Shown here: positions 1-10,372 of the stretch, piece after piece | Position numbering within the stretch: the stretch's first letter is position 1 | Layout of the letters: each line of letters begins with the position of its first letter | Assembly (NCBI GenBank): GCA_963514095.1 | Contig: OY741284.1 | Location: 11,838,835 to 11,902,834, forward strand | From: Eutrigla gurnardus | Lineage: Eukaryota > Chordata > Actinopteri > Perciformes > Triglidae | Reading direction: 5' to 3' | Length of the DNA: 64,000 nucleotides | Translations under genes and position numbers: made by a program | Notes under the pieces: model-generated | Seen by the model: only the letters and a program-made list of their open reading frames with translations | The model's database searches: none | Told to the model about the DNA's origin: nothing

Positions 1-809
1 CTTTTATTTTCTCTTTTTTTACATGCTATTGTGTAAAGCACATTTGTATTGTATTGCCTCAATGAACTTTATGCATGTGTGTGTGTTTTACCTGTCACGT
101 GGGGACATAAATCTGTTAACACACTCACATTGCGGGGAATCACCTTTTTTGAGAACAGATGGGGAGAATTGCATGTCTTCATAACGTAAATTCATTTTAG
201 AGTGAAGACCCAGTTTTGGGTGTGTGTGAGCGAAGTTTCTTAAAGAAAAAGTAACTTAAAGGAGTACATTTCTAAATATTTTAGGATGAATAACATCCTT
301 GTGCATTAAGCAGAGAGAGATTGGTCCAGGAAGTGTTTAGCTTAGCTCAGCACAGGGACTCCCAACTGGACCACATTCAGACCTTCACCATGACACCGAA
401 GCATCCGTCAAAATATTCCAAAAATATTATTATTAATGTTCTCTTTCTAACGTTTCTGACTCTCTGAGCCCGAAATAACATTTTCATGTTGTGTGAACTA
501 GCTTTTAAAGGAAGCGGCGCAAAGAATACTCGCCATTCCTGCTCGTCAACGCCGACGTTAACCCAAGTAGCCACTTCAGTTGTGTGTGTGTGTTTTGCTG
601 CCATGTTGCCATGGCAAACTACTGGCATGTGAAACACACCCATACCCACCTGGTACACGCACACCACACACACACACACCACACACACACATCTGGTGCA
701 CATTTATTCAAGCGTATTTAGGATGCCAAAGGATGCTTTAACCGTGCGCAACAGAAGCCGACAGACGTTGTGTCTGACGTCAAAGGAGAACCAGCTGTTT
801 ATGGACTTC

Positions 810-811
<2 letters not shown>

Positions 812-850
<39 letters not shown>
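812..850. repeat. (CA)n microsatellite
   Basis: About 19 uninterrupted CA units, visible directly. Confidence 0.95.
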
Positions 851-854
<4 letters not shown>

Positions 855-3539
855 CTGTAGCAATTGTTCAAGTCCGCCTCGTGATGTAGACAGCTGTTTC
901 CTAGACAGAGTGGCAATTTATTAGATTAGTATATTTTGACCCAAAGACCAAATACCTGCTTTAAACAACAAGTTGCCTTTTTTACAACGTGGGTCTTATT
1001 TTCAGAGCTTTGAACATCATTTCATTGGTTTTCATAACATCCGACACGGACGGAGAAAGACGATCAACGGGACAGATTGAAAACAAGCCAATAATCATAA
1101 TCATCTCAATCACCGTGCTGGAGGTTAAACCGAAAGCGAGTGCGCTTGACCTTTTTGGCTCGACCTCTTGCCCCTTGACACCTCTTTTTGTTGAGAATGG
1201 CTGCGGACCCAGAGGTGATTACTTTCTGATTGTTGTTGCAATGACAACCAATCATGTTGACGCAATCTTTTAAATGCTGAGATTCAATTGTCAAAGGTGA
1301 TCTAGTAATTTATATAGCAAGATATATATCAGTTTATCTTAATAAATAGATATTATGTGTTTTTATACATGTCAAAACATATAACATTAAATATATATAT
1401 ATATATATGAAGCTGCCATGCCAGTTGGAAGTGCGACCCTTTGTCAGGTTTCCGTAGGATGTCCCTGTGGGGCCGGAGGGGCCAGCTGGTGGAGTCATAT
1501 GAGAAACTCTATGACGCTGTGTGGTTATGGTCAGGAATGCACGGAGGCAACTGATATTAGATCACCGTCCATCTCACAGATGGCAGATCCAAAAGCAGAC
1601 ACACGCTCACGAATGCACTCTCATGTGGTCAAATGCAACAGTTACTCCATGTGTCACGTACATTATAAGGGGTTTTAATCTGTTTTTATTGTATTCTAAT
1701 TCCGTCTACTTTGTGTTGTTGTGTGCAGTGTGGTTTCAATGTCGATGCTGGCATGCTGTCTTTTCATTTCCTCAACAGTTTTTTTCTTTTTTTTAAATCG
1801 TGTGCTAGTTTGGGAGATTTGTTTTGCAATAGAGTAAGAGATATATTAATAAATGCGACTTTTTACTTTTATTGAAACCAGAAATAGTGCTGAAAGTACT
1901 ATAATTACGTAATTTGCACAAATACCCACTGGTTCCTTTATCTCCTGCCAATTACAAACTGGTTTGAACTTAATTTATTTTGTCATTCAAATTCCCCGTC
2001 GGCGTCACCCTTTAGGCCTTTCTACCCGTCCATCAAAGCAGAACGCAGGAAGGAAGTAAGCGTCGAGAAGAACGTGATGGTTTATGTGATAGTAAACACG
2101 AAAGGGAAGACGGGAAGGATCAAATAGGACGAAGAGGTGTGTGACAGTAAAATGACATGTGGCTTCACTCAGCTGTGACATGAAGGACTCAGCGGGGTTA
2201 CGTTTTGTTAGAGAGACTCTCAAAAGCAACATTAGTGACCGCCTTTGGGTTTTTACTTACTGACTTATTTCCTCGTTAGGATGGAAACACATTTCCGACC
2301 CAAACGTAAAGAACAGCATCGTCCTCAGATAAAGGCACACACACACACACACACACACCCAAACAAGTTCAGGGTGTTTTTTCTCATCCAAGTTAATTAC
2401 AGGCCAGTAAATACATGTGTGTGCGTGTGCGTGTGTGTGTGTAGATAACAGCCTCCTTCCTGTTTTTTTTTCCCATGTCAAAGTTCACCTAATAAATGTT
2501 TTGACTCCAACCTGGTCTGTGCGTGTGCATGTGTTGAGTTGCATCCACTGCTTGTTTGTCTCTAAACATAATCAGTCTTTTCACTGACGTGCCCGCCGCC
2601 CTTTTCCTATCATCAGCAACACACACACACACACACGGACAAACAAGTAACCTGAAGCATGAGCATTTCACACACTGACCCCTTAGACAAACAAAAACAC
2701 AAAACGCCAGGAGGTGATGTTTGGCTGACACTCGGTGGTCCATTCAAACCTGGGTGATGTTTTCTTTAAGGTGCGTTTTCAGGCAAATCCCTCTAATAGT
2801 ATGTTAAACAAAGAGGAAACACTCGTTGTCATTACCAAGAGGATCATGCGATCATTCACATGTGTGAGTGAGTGAGTGTGCACCTCTGTGTCTTTCCACA
2901 GTTAATCTTGCAGCAAACTGCATAATATTGTTTGCCTGCATGCTCAAGGATCCCCGGCAGTTCACACTTTTTCAACAAATCTTTTATTGCCTGTTTTTTT
3001 ACTCTGCCATCGACTGCCAATCTCACTACTCTTAACACCCTGTCAACAGAGGCCGCTAGTTATAACACAGCTAAATGTGTAGCTGACCCGCAGCGGATAG
3101 AGACACATGGGGGGATCACAGTTTGCTAACTTTTTAAATGGCGGAGACATATTATTGTATTGTATACACTATGTTTTAAAAGACGCCATTAACAGTGATG
3201 TGGTCTGTTCGCTTGTGACTCATCTCATCTCTCATCTCTTTGTCGGCCTCTCCCTTTCATGCTGACTCCTCTTCTTTGTGTCACTATCTGTCAATCTTCA
3301 TCTGCTTTTCTGCTTTCTTTAAGCTCCCTCGCCCCTAAATGGCAGTTACATAAAAAAACATACAGAAAGATGATGCCTTCAGGCAGAGAGCACTTTGAAA
3401 AAAATGCAGAAGAAAAAAAAAGAAAGAAAGAAACCAGTCAAATATGCGGGCGGTGAGACAGACAGACCGACAGAGCAATGGAGAGACGGACTGAGAGTAA
3501 ATATAAGAAACTGAAAGAAAACCAGAGCTCCACTCCTAG

Positions 3540-3625
3540 TTGGACCTCCCTTCCCATTGGCTGTAAAGGCAACCAATAGGAGCCCAGGGGAGGAGCACTT
3601 CCTGTGAAGTCGGGAGGGGGTCTCC
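3540..3625. promoter_or_regulatory. Candidate promoter with paired CCAAT boxes
   Basis: An inverted CCAAT box (ATTGG at 3556-3560) and a direct CCAAT (3573-3577) lie 17 bp apart. They are followed by a GC-rich stretch and an ETS-like CTTCCTG near 3598. The grouping resembles a TATA-less promoter and could serve ninj2 about 3 kb downstream. No transcription start or downstream donor was identified, so this is tentative. Confidence 0.25.
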
Positions 3626-3994
3626 CACGTGGTCTGGTGTATATCTGTGTGCGATTTTGTGCAGTTAGAAGTGTTTTTGCGTATAGAAAAATGTGCACAC
3701 CTGTAGATGTTCATATCCTAGAAGGTGTTTTGAGTATGGCCGGCTGTGTGTACATTATGGGATATCTTCCTGTACCCAGCTTTTGTGCATCAGTGAATTT
3801 CAGGAATGGACATTTTACAGGCGTTAACTTTATAAATATCATACGTCCATAAAACCCACTGGGAAAACGTATGTGTACATTTGACTTATTCATTATTATT
3901 ATTAATATTTGTAGTAATTGACACTCTTAACCTCGCCTTTCATAGTCAGCCAAACATTGTTCCTGTGTTTTGAGCCAAGTTATCGACGTCGCTC

Positions 3995-4140
3995 CAGGGA
4001 TCGGTGTGTTGGATGGATTGCCACCAAATGAGATTCCCATCATTCATTCATATCACCCTTGGGACAAATTGACTTTTCATCCACCGCCACCGCCAGATCA
4101 TAACTTTAATGCTTCCAATGCTTTGATTTATGAGTCTGGC
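3995..4140. repeat. Possible dispersed fish repeat fragment
   Basis: The text resembles a dispersed repeat that I recall from fish genomes: a GGATGGATTGCCACCAAAT start, then a GACTTTTCATCCACCGCCACC-like core ending near TTTGATTTATGA. I could not align it to a consensus. Confidence 0.2.
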
Positions 4141-6779
4141 TGATAACAGTTTTTTTCTTTTTTTATGACTATATCCTTGTTTCAACAGTAGGTCGGTTTC
4201 CAACCACAAGGCTGAAGTGAATTCAAAAACAGTGGGCTATAACATCATATATTCCCACATAAAGCACATGATGCATGAACACATAGAGATTCTTTGGAGG
4301 TTTCTATTTTCCACAATTCATCTTTTATTGTCGGTGGGCAAGAGTCATCTAGTGCAGCTGCAGTATTTTTTAATATTTAATCAATAAGCAATGAAAATAA
4401 AGACTTATAGTCATTTTAAAGACTCCGGTTAAGTAAATCCTCAGAGAGAAACCTCCAAATCTGCAGCAGAGCAAATGACTGGACAAACTACTGTATCTGT
4501 CGAACCCTTAATAATGAGCAGATGTTGGATGATTAGAATAATAAGTTGTAATTGAAGGTTCCTCGCCGACGAGCTAAGAAAACGAAAAGGAAACATTTCC
4601 CCTGAGCCAGGTCGTCGACCCTAGACATTCATGAGGCCAGCATCCCGTTCACAGCTTCTGAGGATAAACGTGTGTAACCCTGCTGATCACTTCTTCTAAA
4701 TAAATAAGGATCCATCCTCCTCCGCTTGCCGGAACAAATGGAGAAATAAGAACTTCATGAATCCAAATAAATTCAGACTAAGCACCAGTCGGTACGATTT
4801 ACTAAGTGAACGCACATAGCCCGTAAAACCGTATGTAGGCCACTCCAATGTTTTGATTGTGATGTATGTGTGGGTGAGTGACTGCGAGTGTGTGTGTTGG
4901 CGCCTTGCCCAAAGCTGATGTTGATAAAGTGCGACCACATGAGACCCAAAGGAGAAAAAAAGATGGAAACGGGCCAGTACATATGCATGCTTTTTCTCGT
5001 TTTCACTTCCTCATGCCTCTCTGTGTCTTTCTCTTTATTTATCTAGCAGTTCCCCTTCTCTCAGTCGCTCACACACCCTCAGAAAGAAAAAAAATAACAT
5101 TCAAAAGGGCATGGTACACGTGTTCGTAGTGTTTTGACAGTCTTTACAGTTCTAGGAATTGCTTCATACCTTCTTGGAGATTAACCCAGGCTGGATCAAG
5201 CTGTACTGTGTGAAAATATGAAATAAAGACATCGCACATGGACTCGTGTGATGGAGATCACGGCATCGCAATAAGTTGCCATTCGCAGAAATAGGCTTAC
5301 TTAGACTTCAAATCAAACCCTGGGATTAGTCGAGATTTGGAGGAAGTGCAAGGCGCAGGTTAGCCGAAAAAAAAAAAAACGCACGCATACTTTTCCTCTT
5401 ACGAAGAGTTTGTTTTGGTTCTGGTTTCGGGGCAATCGAAGAATCCAAAACCATGTGAGATCAACATCTTGTTCCAGATATCAAAGCAGCGTTACCATAA
5501 GAAGCAGACCTCATGTGAACGTTGTCAGTGGAAGATATTTGTTGCCAAAGGTTGCCACATTTCTGCACCATTGGCGCTATTGGCGCGCAAGTTTTTGCAA
5601 GATCGTCCGATAAGGAAGAAACCACGTGATCTCGCCGTGCGTCGAACGTCTGCATGCAGCGTCGTCCAAACACTCGAAGCTGCAGCGTCCAACCATTACT
5701 GTACATGCACAGTGTCGACGCTCTGCTTACTTTGGAGCGGCGCAGCACATTACAGCCGAGTGAGGTCACGAAGCAGAATGTGTCCCCAGCGTCCCGACGT
5801 GATTGGCTTCACACATGTGATCTCTCTCTCTCTCTCCGTCTCCACTCAACACATCTCTGTTGCTGTGGGAGCCTAAAGAAAAACACTGCTCTGTTTCAAA
5901 CTGCGCTGACACACCGGTCGGGGGGGAAAGGAGCCATTTGCGGACAGAATGCTTTAATCTATAGCTCAGTGTTAAGTAATCCAATATGGGCAGCCCGTGT
6001 AGCAGAGCGCTAATTAGAGCTAGCAAATGTTACTCCCCGACATGTGCTGTGAGTCAAGAATGAAGGTGTTGTATTACGGTGTTAAAGGGTTGTTGTCTTG
6101 GGGAATAGGAATACTTTCAAACATTGCTAAAATATCTCATGTGCAACAAAGTGTATCATTCTAAATCACTGGAAAACAAGCTGCAATTAGAGTTTTATGT
6201 GACATGAGCGATGAGAAAGAAAAAAAAATCTTTCTTCGCTGCCAAATAAGAGAAATGCTTGTCAAAATATTGCAATTATAATGATGTATGTCGAGTGTAA
6301 TTGTTATGTAGCGTTATGTTTTGATAGATCCTAAAAATGACTGTCAGATTAAATCAACATCTGTATTACAGTGACGCTCCCATTAATCACATTTCTGGCT
6401 TGGAATTAGTCAGAGGATACTACTATTATAAAACTAAAATCGTCATCTTCATTTTATCAGACAGATGAGGGTTTTTTTTTATTCCGACAGTATCCTATGA
6501 TGGCATTCTTGGTCTTTGCTGCCCTCTACTGGTCAGATGTCAGCTGTGTTACTTTGGAGAGTCTCTTCTTCTCTGCTCCATATCTTCTCTTTCTCATTTC
6601 ATTCACATCTTGTCTGCCTTCTGTCTTTCAAAATAACCATAGGGGAAGATTAATCACTTTTGGGAAAATCATCATGCATCCGAGACAGGATGGTCGTAGA
6701 TTTTATTCCAGTGAAACGCATGGAGAAGCTGTGCATTAGGATGGGAAAGACCACCTGAGATCTGTAATGTGTCTTTCAG

Positions 6780-6916
6780 GGAGGCTCGCCCTCAAACCTG
6801 AACATGAACCTGTATGCCACCAAGAAGACGGCAGCTGAGGGCATGTTGGACATCGCTCTGTTCCTGGCGAACATCACACACATGAAGACCGTCATCGAAC
6901 AGGGAGCTGGATACAG
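6780..6916 (+). CDS. ninj2: Ninjurin-2 constitutive exon: amphipathic helices
   Basis: This exon encodes the conserved ninjurin core just before the first membrane helix, with the motif YATKKTAAEGMLDIALF followed by a helix ending in VIEQGAGY. In ninjurins this region forms the extracellular amphipathic helices that polymerise. The Lys and Asp positions important in NINJ1 (K45 and D53 by family knowledge) are retained. The acceptor is TTTCAG at 6774-6779 and the donor GTGCAG at 6917. The exon is 137 bp and ends two bases into a codon that the next exon completes as Arg. Residues such as the YATKK block and the IIAR junction with the terminal exons favour NINJ2 over NINJ1, as does erc1 downstream, since the human genes are also neighbours. 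The upstream start exon is not seen, so the gene is partial. Confidence 0.85.
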
Positions 6917-7009
6917 GTGCAGTGTGTGTGAGCGGCAGAGAGGGGTCACTTCAGAGTAGAAATGTTGGGTGGTTTTGCATGACTTTTGTCTCTCTCTCCT
7001 CCTCCTCAG

Positions 7010-7089
7010 GTACTACGCTGCTGTCCTGACACTCATCTCTTTCTCCCTGGCGCTCCAGATTGTGGCCGGAGTCCTGATCATCATCATCG
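7010..7089 (+). CDS. ninj2: Ninjurin-2 constitutive exon: first transmembrane helix
   Basis: This 80-bp exon encodes YYAAVLTLISFSLALQIVAG and a run of Ile residues, the first hydrophobic membrane helix of a ninjurin. The acceptor CTCCTCAG has a good pyrimidine tract (6991-7009). The donor GTGAGC starts at 7090. The exon ends one base (G) into a codon. All four downstream terminal exons supply the two missing bases (CT, CT, CT or GC), giving Ala, Ala, Ala or Gly. That shared phase is the main evidence that they are alternatives to one another. Confidence 0.87.
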
Positions 7090-7365
7090 GTGAGCCAATC
7101 ACATAACGGTGTTAGTCGGCTTCAAAGGAATCAGAGATCCATCCTCCCATCATTTTAACCGATCATATATTAACACACTAATACACTGACTATTGATTTA
7201 GTGTGAAAATACACAGTGCAGGTTGAAGACCGGTCACTTTCTTTGCCAAAATAGTTAACGGCAACCGAATTTATTCTTATATGCAACACGAAAAGGAAAT
7301 CACATGGAATATTTCTCTGCGTCGTTTTTGTATCGTTTGTCTTTTTTGTTTTGCTGTTATTTTTT

Positions 7366-7402
<37 letters not shown>

Positions 7403-7412
7403 ATTGTTGCAG

Positions 7413-7567
7413 CTCGGAGAGATCTCAACGAAGAGGCCAACCAGAAGCGGCTGGACACCATGAACAACTTCACAACCATCGTCATCTCCCTCATCTTCGT
7501 CAGCAACATCTTCATCTCCGTCTTCGGGATGGAGCGCACCGGCCTCTTTGCCAGGATGCATTTCTGA
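7413..7567 (+). CDS. ninj2: Ninjurin-2 alternative terminal exon A
   Basis: This is the first of four tandem terminal exons. It encodes the linker RRDLNEEANQKRLD, a second membrane helix (FTTIVISLIFVSNIFISVF) and a tail ending RTGLFARMHF, with TGA at 7565-7567. The exon begins directly after AG at 7411-7412. A (GT)17 tract (7367-7400) ends 12 nt before it, in the place of a normal polypyrimidine tract. A (CA)n tract lies 61 bp after the stop (7629-7663). It is the closest of the four to the NINJ2 pattern and is probably the default 3' end. No AATAAA was seen before exon B. Confidence 0.85.
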
Positions 7568-7627
7568 GTCTCTGACCCGAGGGAATGATTAGGATGCGTA
7601 GACTATTGTGGAAAGGGACCAGACTAT

Positions 7628-7628
<1 letters not shown>

Positions 7629-7663
<35 letters not shown>
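7629..7663. repeat. (CA)n microsatellite in exon A 3' region
   Basis: About 17 uninterrupted CA units. In RNA this can pair with the (UG)17 tract just before exon A, enclosing the exon in a loop of roughly 230 nt. Confidence 0.95.
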
Positions 7664-7665
<2 letters not shown>

Positions 7666-7870
7666 AAACACAAACAGAGGAGTGGGACTTATCGTTTTAC
7701 TTAAAGGACTAATCAACTACAGTGTTTCTGTACTCTGGTTATATTCAGTGTGGATGGCTTAGACCAGGGGACCAACTGGATGTGTGTGTGTGTGTGTTTC
7801 TGTCCGTGTGTGTGTCTGTGTGTGTGTAATGTATGTATGTGTGTGTGTGTGTGTGTGTGTGTGCGTGCAG

Positions 7871-8040
7871 CTCGCTGTGAGCTGACCCTCCTCCACTCTT
7901 GGCAGCGGCTGTTAAACTTCCTGAACAATCTGACCACCGGCATCGTCTTCCTCACCCTCATCGTCAACATCATCAAAGCCGCCTTCGGCACGCAACGCAG
8001 CTGCTTCCTGCGGTGGCTGCTCCAGCGGTTCATCCTATAG
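7871..8040 (+). CDS. ninj2: Ninjurin-2 alternative terminal exon B
   Basis: This second terminal exon is entered in the same phase (CT after the shared G). It encodes RCELTLLHSWQRLLNFLNN, the helix LTTGIVFLTLIVNIIKAAF and a basic, hydrophobic tail ending FLRWLLQRFIL, with TAG at 8038-8040. It keeps the family LNN turn and the helix pattern but is the most diverged of the four, having lost the RRDLN linker motif. The acceptor GTGCGTGCAG directly continues a (GT)n tract (7837-7863). Only 303 bp separate it from exon A, too little for its own upstream coding exons, so it must use the shared ones. Confidence 0.75.
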
Positions 8041-8529
8041 GCTAACCAAACACACCGTGTATGTAGAGTCGTGCAAAGAGACAGAAAAGTCATCCTGTCA
8101 TTCCTGATTCTACCACCAGAGTACCAACGTTTGAACTGAGGCAGCTTTATGATTCCAAGCACTTTGCTGAACAAAATGCACACTTTCCCCTCAGAAACAC
8201 ATTCACATTGGGGGTTCGGTTTGGCATTCAGCATGGAAGCAAATGCCCACTGTTATGTCTGTGAAGCTACAGCCAGTAGCTTAGTTCAGCACAAAGACAA
8301 GAAAAAGGGGAACCAGCTAGCCTGGCTCTGTCAACCGGTTAAAAAAAAGCTCATTAAGAGTTAATAAGAGTATTGTACTCTTGAAATACTACCTTAAGAT
8401 ACTGAACCTTGATTGGATGACTTCATGTGTGTGTGTGTCTGTACAAAATGTGGGTGTGCGTGGATGTTTGAAGTGTTTGAAATTGTGTTTGTGTGTCTAT
8501 CCGTGTGTGTGTGTGTGTGTGTGTTGTAG

Positions 8530-8694
8530 CTCGCAGGGACCTGAACGTGGTGTCCAATCAGAAACGACTCGACTACCTGAACAACCTCGCCACAGGCGTC
8601 ATCTTCGTCACCGCGGTGGTTAACTTCTTCGTCAGCTTCTTCGGTTCCAAGAGGACTGGCTTCTTCCGCTGGCTGCTGGCTCGACTTCACTTCT

Positions 8695-8696
<2 letters not shown>
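8530..8696 (+). CDS. ninj2: Ninjurin-2 alternative terminal exon C
   Basis: This third terminal exon has the same phase and encodes RRDLNVVSNQKRLDYLNN, the helix LATGVIFVTAVVNFFVSFF and the tail SKRTGFFRWLLARLHF, with TGA at 8694-8696. Linker and tail closely follow exons A and D (RTG, then an Arg and a final His-Phe), so it looks like a maintained coding copy and not a relic. The acceptor TTGTAG follows (GT)11 at 8503-8524 by only five bases. A long (CA)n tract starts directly at the stop codon. Confidence 0.82.
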
Positions 8697-8731
<35 letters not shown>

Positions 8732-8773
8732 TCACACACACGCACACACACACACACACACAACACACACACA
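8696..8773. repeat. Imperfect (CA)n tract directly after exon C stop
   Basis: CA repeats with a few GC and CT interruptions begin within the TGA stop of exon C. They could pair in RNA with the (UG)n before exon C or exon D. Confidence 0.9.
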
Positions 8774-9004
8774 ACCACATGCACTCAGTGGATTTCATTT
8801 ACAAACATCACGTCCTATTTATTATTCAGGCTCTTAAAATGTGATTCACACTGTAATCCAACTAAAATATGTTCACTTTAACCAACTGAATATCTGTAAA
8901 TATGAATTATTTCATAATAATGTGCTAGTGTAAATATTTTGCATGTGTGCCGTTATTGGTGTTTACCACTTTTCATGTGTTCTCCCCTTATTATATTGGA
9001 GTTT

Positions 9005-9130
9005 TATGTCATTAAAGAAGAAACTTGTGATTTTAAGGTTATATCAGACAAAAAAAAACGAAGTAATATAATTATAATTATTAAGTTATATGTACGCAGA
9101 CATTCTTCCCAAGAAAGCTGAATAAATGTA
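9005..9130 (+). promoter_or_regulatory. Possible polyadenylation signals for exon C
   Basis: ATTAAA near 9012 and AATAAA near 9121 lie 320-430 bp after the exon C stop, before exon D. They would allow an independent 3' end for the exon C transcript. No GT-rich downstream element was assessed. Confidence 0.35.
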
Positions 9131-9208
9131 GTGATTTAACAGAATGCTTATTGTGTCTTCTTGCTGATGATTATTTGATTGGGGATGTTAGATGTCAGCT
9201 GGAGGGAG

Positions 9209-9211
9209 TGT

Positions 9212-9244
<33 letters not shown>

Positions 9245-9466
9245 GGGGGGGGGGGGTGCAAATGTGCTTGCAAATGTGTTTGCAAATGTGTTTGTCCATT
9301 TATTTTAAGGGAAGACTTAGTGTGTCAGAGGTTTGAACCTTCTCTTTCTCTGTATATGTGGGTATGTGTGTGTGCGTGTGTGTGGGTGTGTGTGGGTGTG
9401 GGTGGGTGTGGGTGTGGGTGTGTGTGGGTGTGGGTATGTGTGGGCGTGGGTGTGGGTGTGTGTGCA

Positions 9467-9520
<54 letters not shown>
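9209..9520. repeat. (GT)n, poly-G and TGGG-rich tract before exon D
   Basis: A (GT)n run ends in about 15 consecutive G residues (near 9242-9256). It is followed by three AAATGTG(C/T)TTGC-like repeats (9258-9296). A second tract (9359-9520) holds about ten GGG triplets spaced by T or TGT, then pure (GT)n up to the acceptor of exon D. It can form Z-DNA and, in RNA, G-quadruplexes. Confidence 0.9.
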
Positions 9521-9523
<3 letters not shown>

Positions 9524-9528
9524 CACAG

Positions 9529-9692
9529 GCCGCCGGGATCTGAACAACTCCTCCCTGCAGAGACGTCTGGATTACCTGAACAACGTAACGAGCATCATAG
9601 TCTTCATCACCACCATCCTCAACTTCTTCATCAGCACCTTCGGCATGCAGCGAACCGGACACTTCCCATGGCTCATGATGCGCATTCACTGA
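9529..9692 (+). CDS. ninj2: Ninjurin-2 alternative terminal exon D
   Basis: This fourth terminal exon has the same phase (GC after the shared G, giving Gly). It encodes RRDLNNSSLQRRLDYLNN, the helix VTSIIVFITTILNFFISTF and the tail MQRTGHFPWLMMRIH, with TGA at 9690-9692. The acceptor CGTCACAG follows the long TGGG/(GT)n tract by eight bases. All linker and tail signatures are intact. A possible ATTAAA polyadenylation signal lies near 9891. Confidence 0.8.
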
Positions 9693-9945
9693 CATGCTGA
9701 CTATTACACCTGTAGACAGACACACATACCCCCAAACATTTAACATTCATAGACCTTTTGCCTTTATTATTGACTCTAACATTTGATGTCTAACTGAGAT
9801 ACTGCATCCGGCTTTCATTTACTCCATAAAGGGTAACACATTTGCTTTTGAAAGCTATGTACAGCACAATGTATACGTAGTGAAATGAAATATTAAAACA
9901 AATCAACAATGAAAACACATGAGTTTGAATGTTTGGTACTTCATT
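9693..9945. other. ninj2 3' flank
   Basis: AT-rich sequence without coding signs, ending where homology to the TRIM repeat unit starts. Confidence 0.5.
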
Positions 9946-10372
9946 AAGTGAGATGGAGAATGTTTCTTTTTGCTTGCCCCGTCACAGAAAAGTCAGAGGT
10001 TGAGCTCTAAACCAACCTGGTGGTCGTTTAATGGTGATGACTCCATGTTGGTTGACTTTGCAGGAAATAAAGAAAAGTCAGGGAGACGTGTCTCTTAATT
10101 CAATGCTGGATTTAATTATAGTGGATGTGTTGTTTTACTGTGTGTGGTTACCACTTGCTGTTTGGGCGGTGACTGCAAGCAAGGTTCTGTGTCAGGTTGG
10201 AGGCGGAGCCTGGATGAGGTTAGCCAATGGTGAAGCCCGTTGGGGTGGGTGTAGCAATATATTCTTAGAACTGGAGTTACCAGTCTATAAGAACTATTTC
10301 CAAAGAAAGGAAAGAGCATTTCTAAATAAAGAACCCAACAATCAACAATCAACAACACAGACATCTCGGCAG
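9946..10372 (+). repeat. First TRIM unit: diverged upstream copy and 5' non-coding exon
   Basis: About 9,946-10,080 is recognisably homologous to the spacer copies before TRIM genes 2-4 (shared words CTTGCC, GTCAGAGGT and GAGCTCTA...ACCAAC, and the ATTCCACGTTGGCTAA..GAGATGAAGAAG-like stretch). It ends at a proposed 5' non-coding exon whose last bases CATCTCGGCAG precede the donor GTAAAGT at 10373. The corresponding exon end CATCTCAGCAG|GTAAAG occurs at 14433, 17856 and 28056. The exon is inferred from this conservation. Confidence 0.55.

Larger units (their letters stand above)
1..6779. other. Non-coding 5' flank of ninj2, or its intron
   Basis: I found no exon that I can defend here. Open frames in this stretch are short, and many are simple (CA)n/(GT)n translations. 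Short microsatellites lie near 812-850, 2335-2358, 2417-2442 and 2620-2637, with an (AT)n run near 1393-1408. A relatively CpG-rich patch near 5560-5800 could be a promoter. The first coding exon of ninj2, expected to encode a short N-terminal tail, was not recognised. It may lie here or to the left of the window. Confidence 0.5.

Noticed and set aside
5415..6013. Overlapping open frames of 119-153 codons upstream of ninj2
   Set aside because: No similarity to ninjurin or any family I know, and no convincing splice signal. Possibly chance in a CpG-richer patch.
9179..9700. Long Cys-Val or Thr-His open frames, here and at many (GT)n/(CA)n tracts (for example 53031-53556, 7713-8234, 39507-39785)
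   Set aside because: They are translations of dinucleotide repeats, which lack stop codons in any frame. Only the ninjurin exon inside 9529-9692 is supported.
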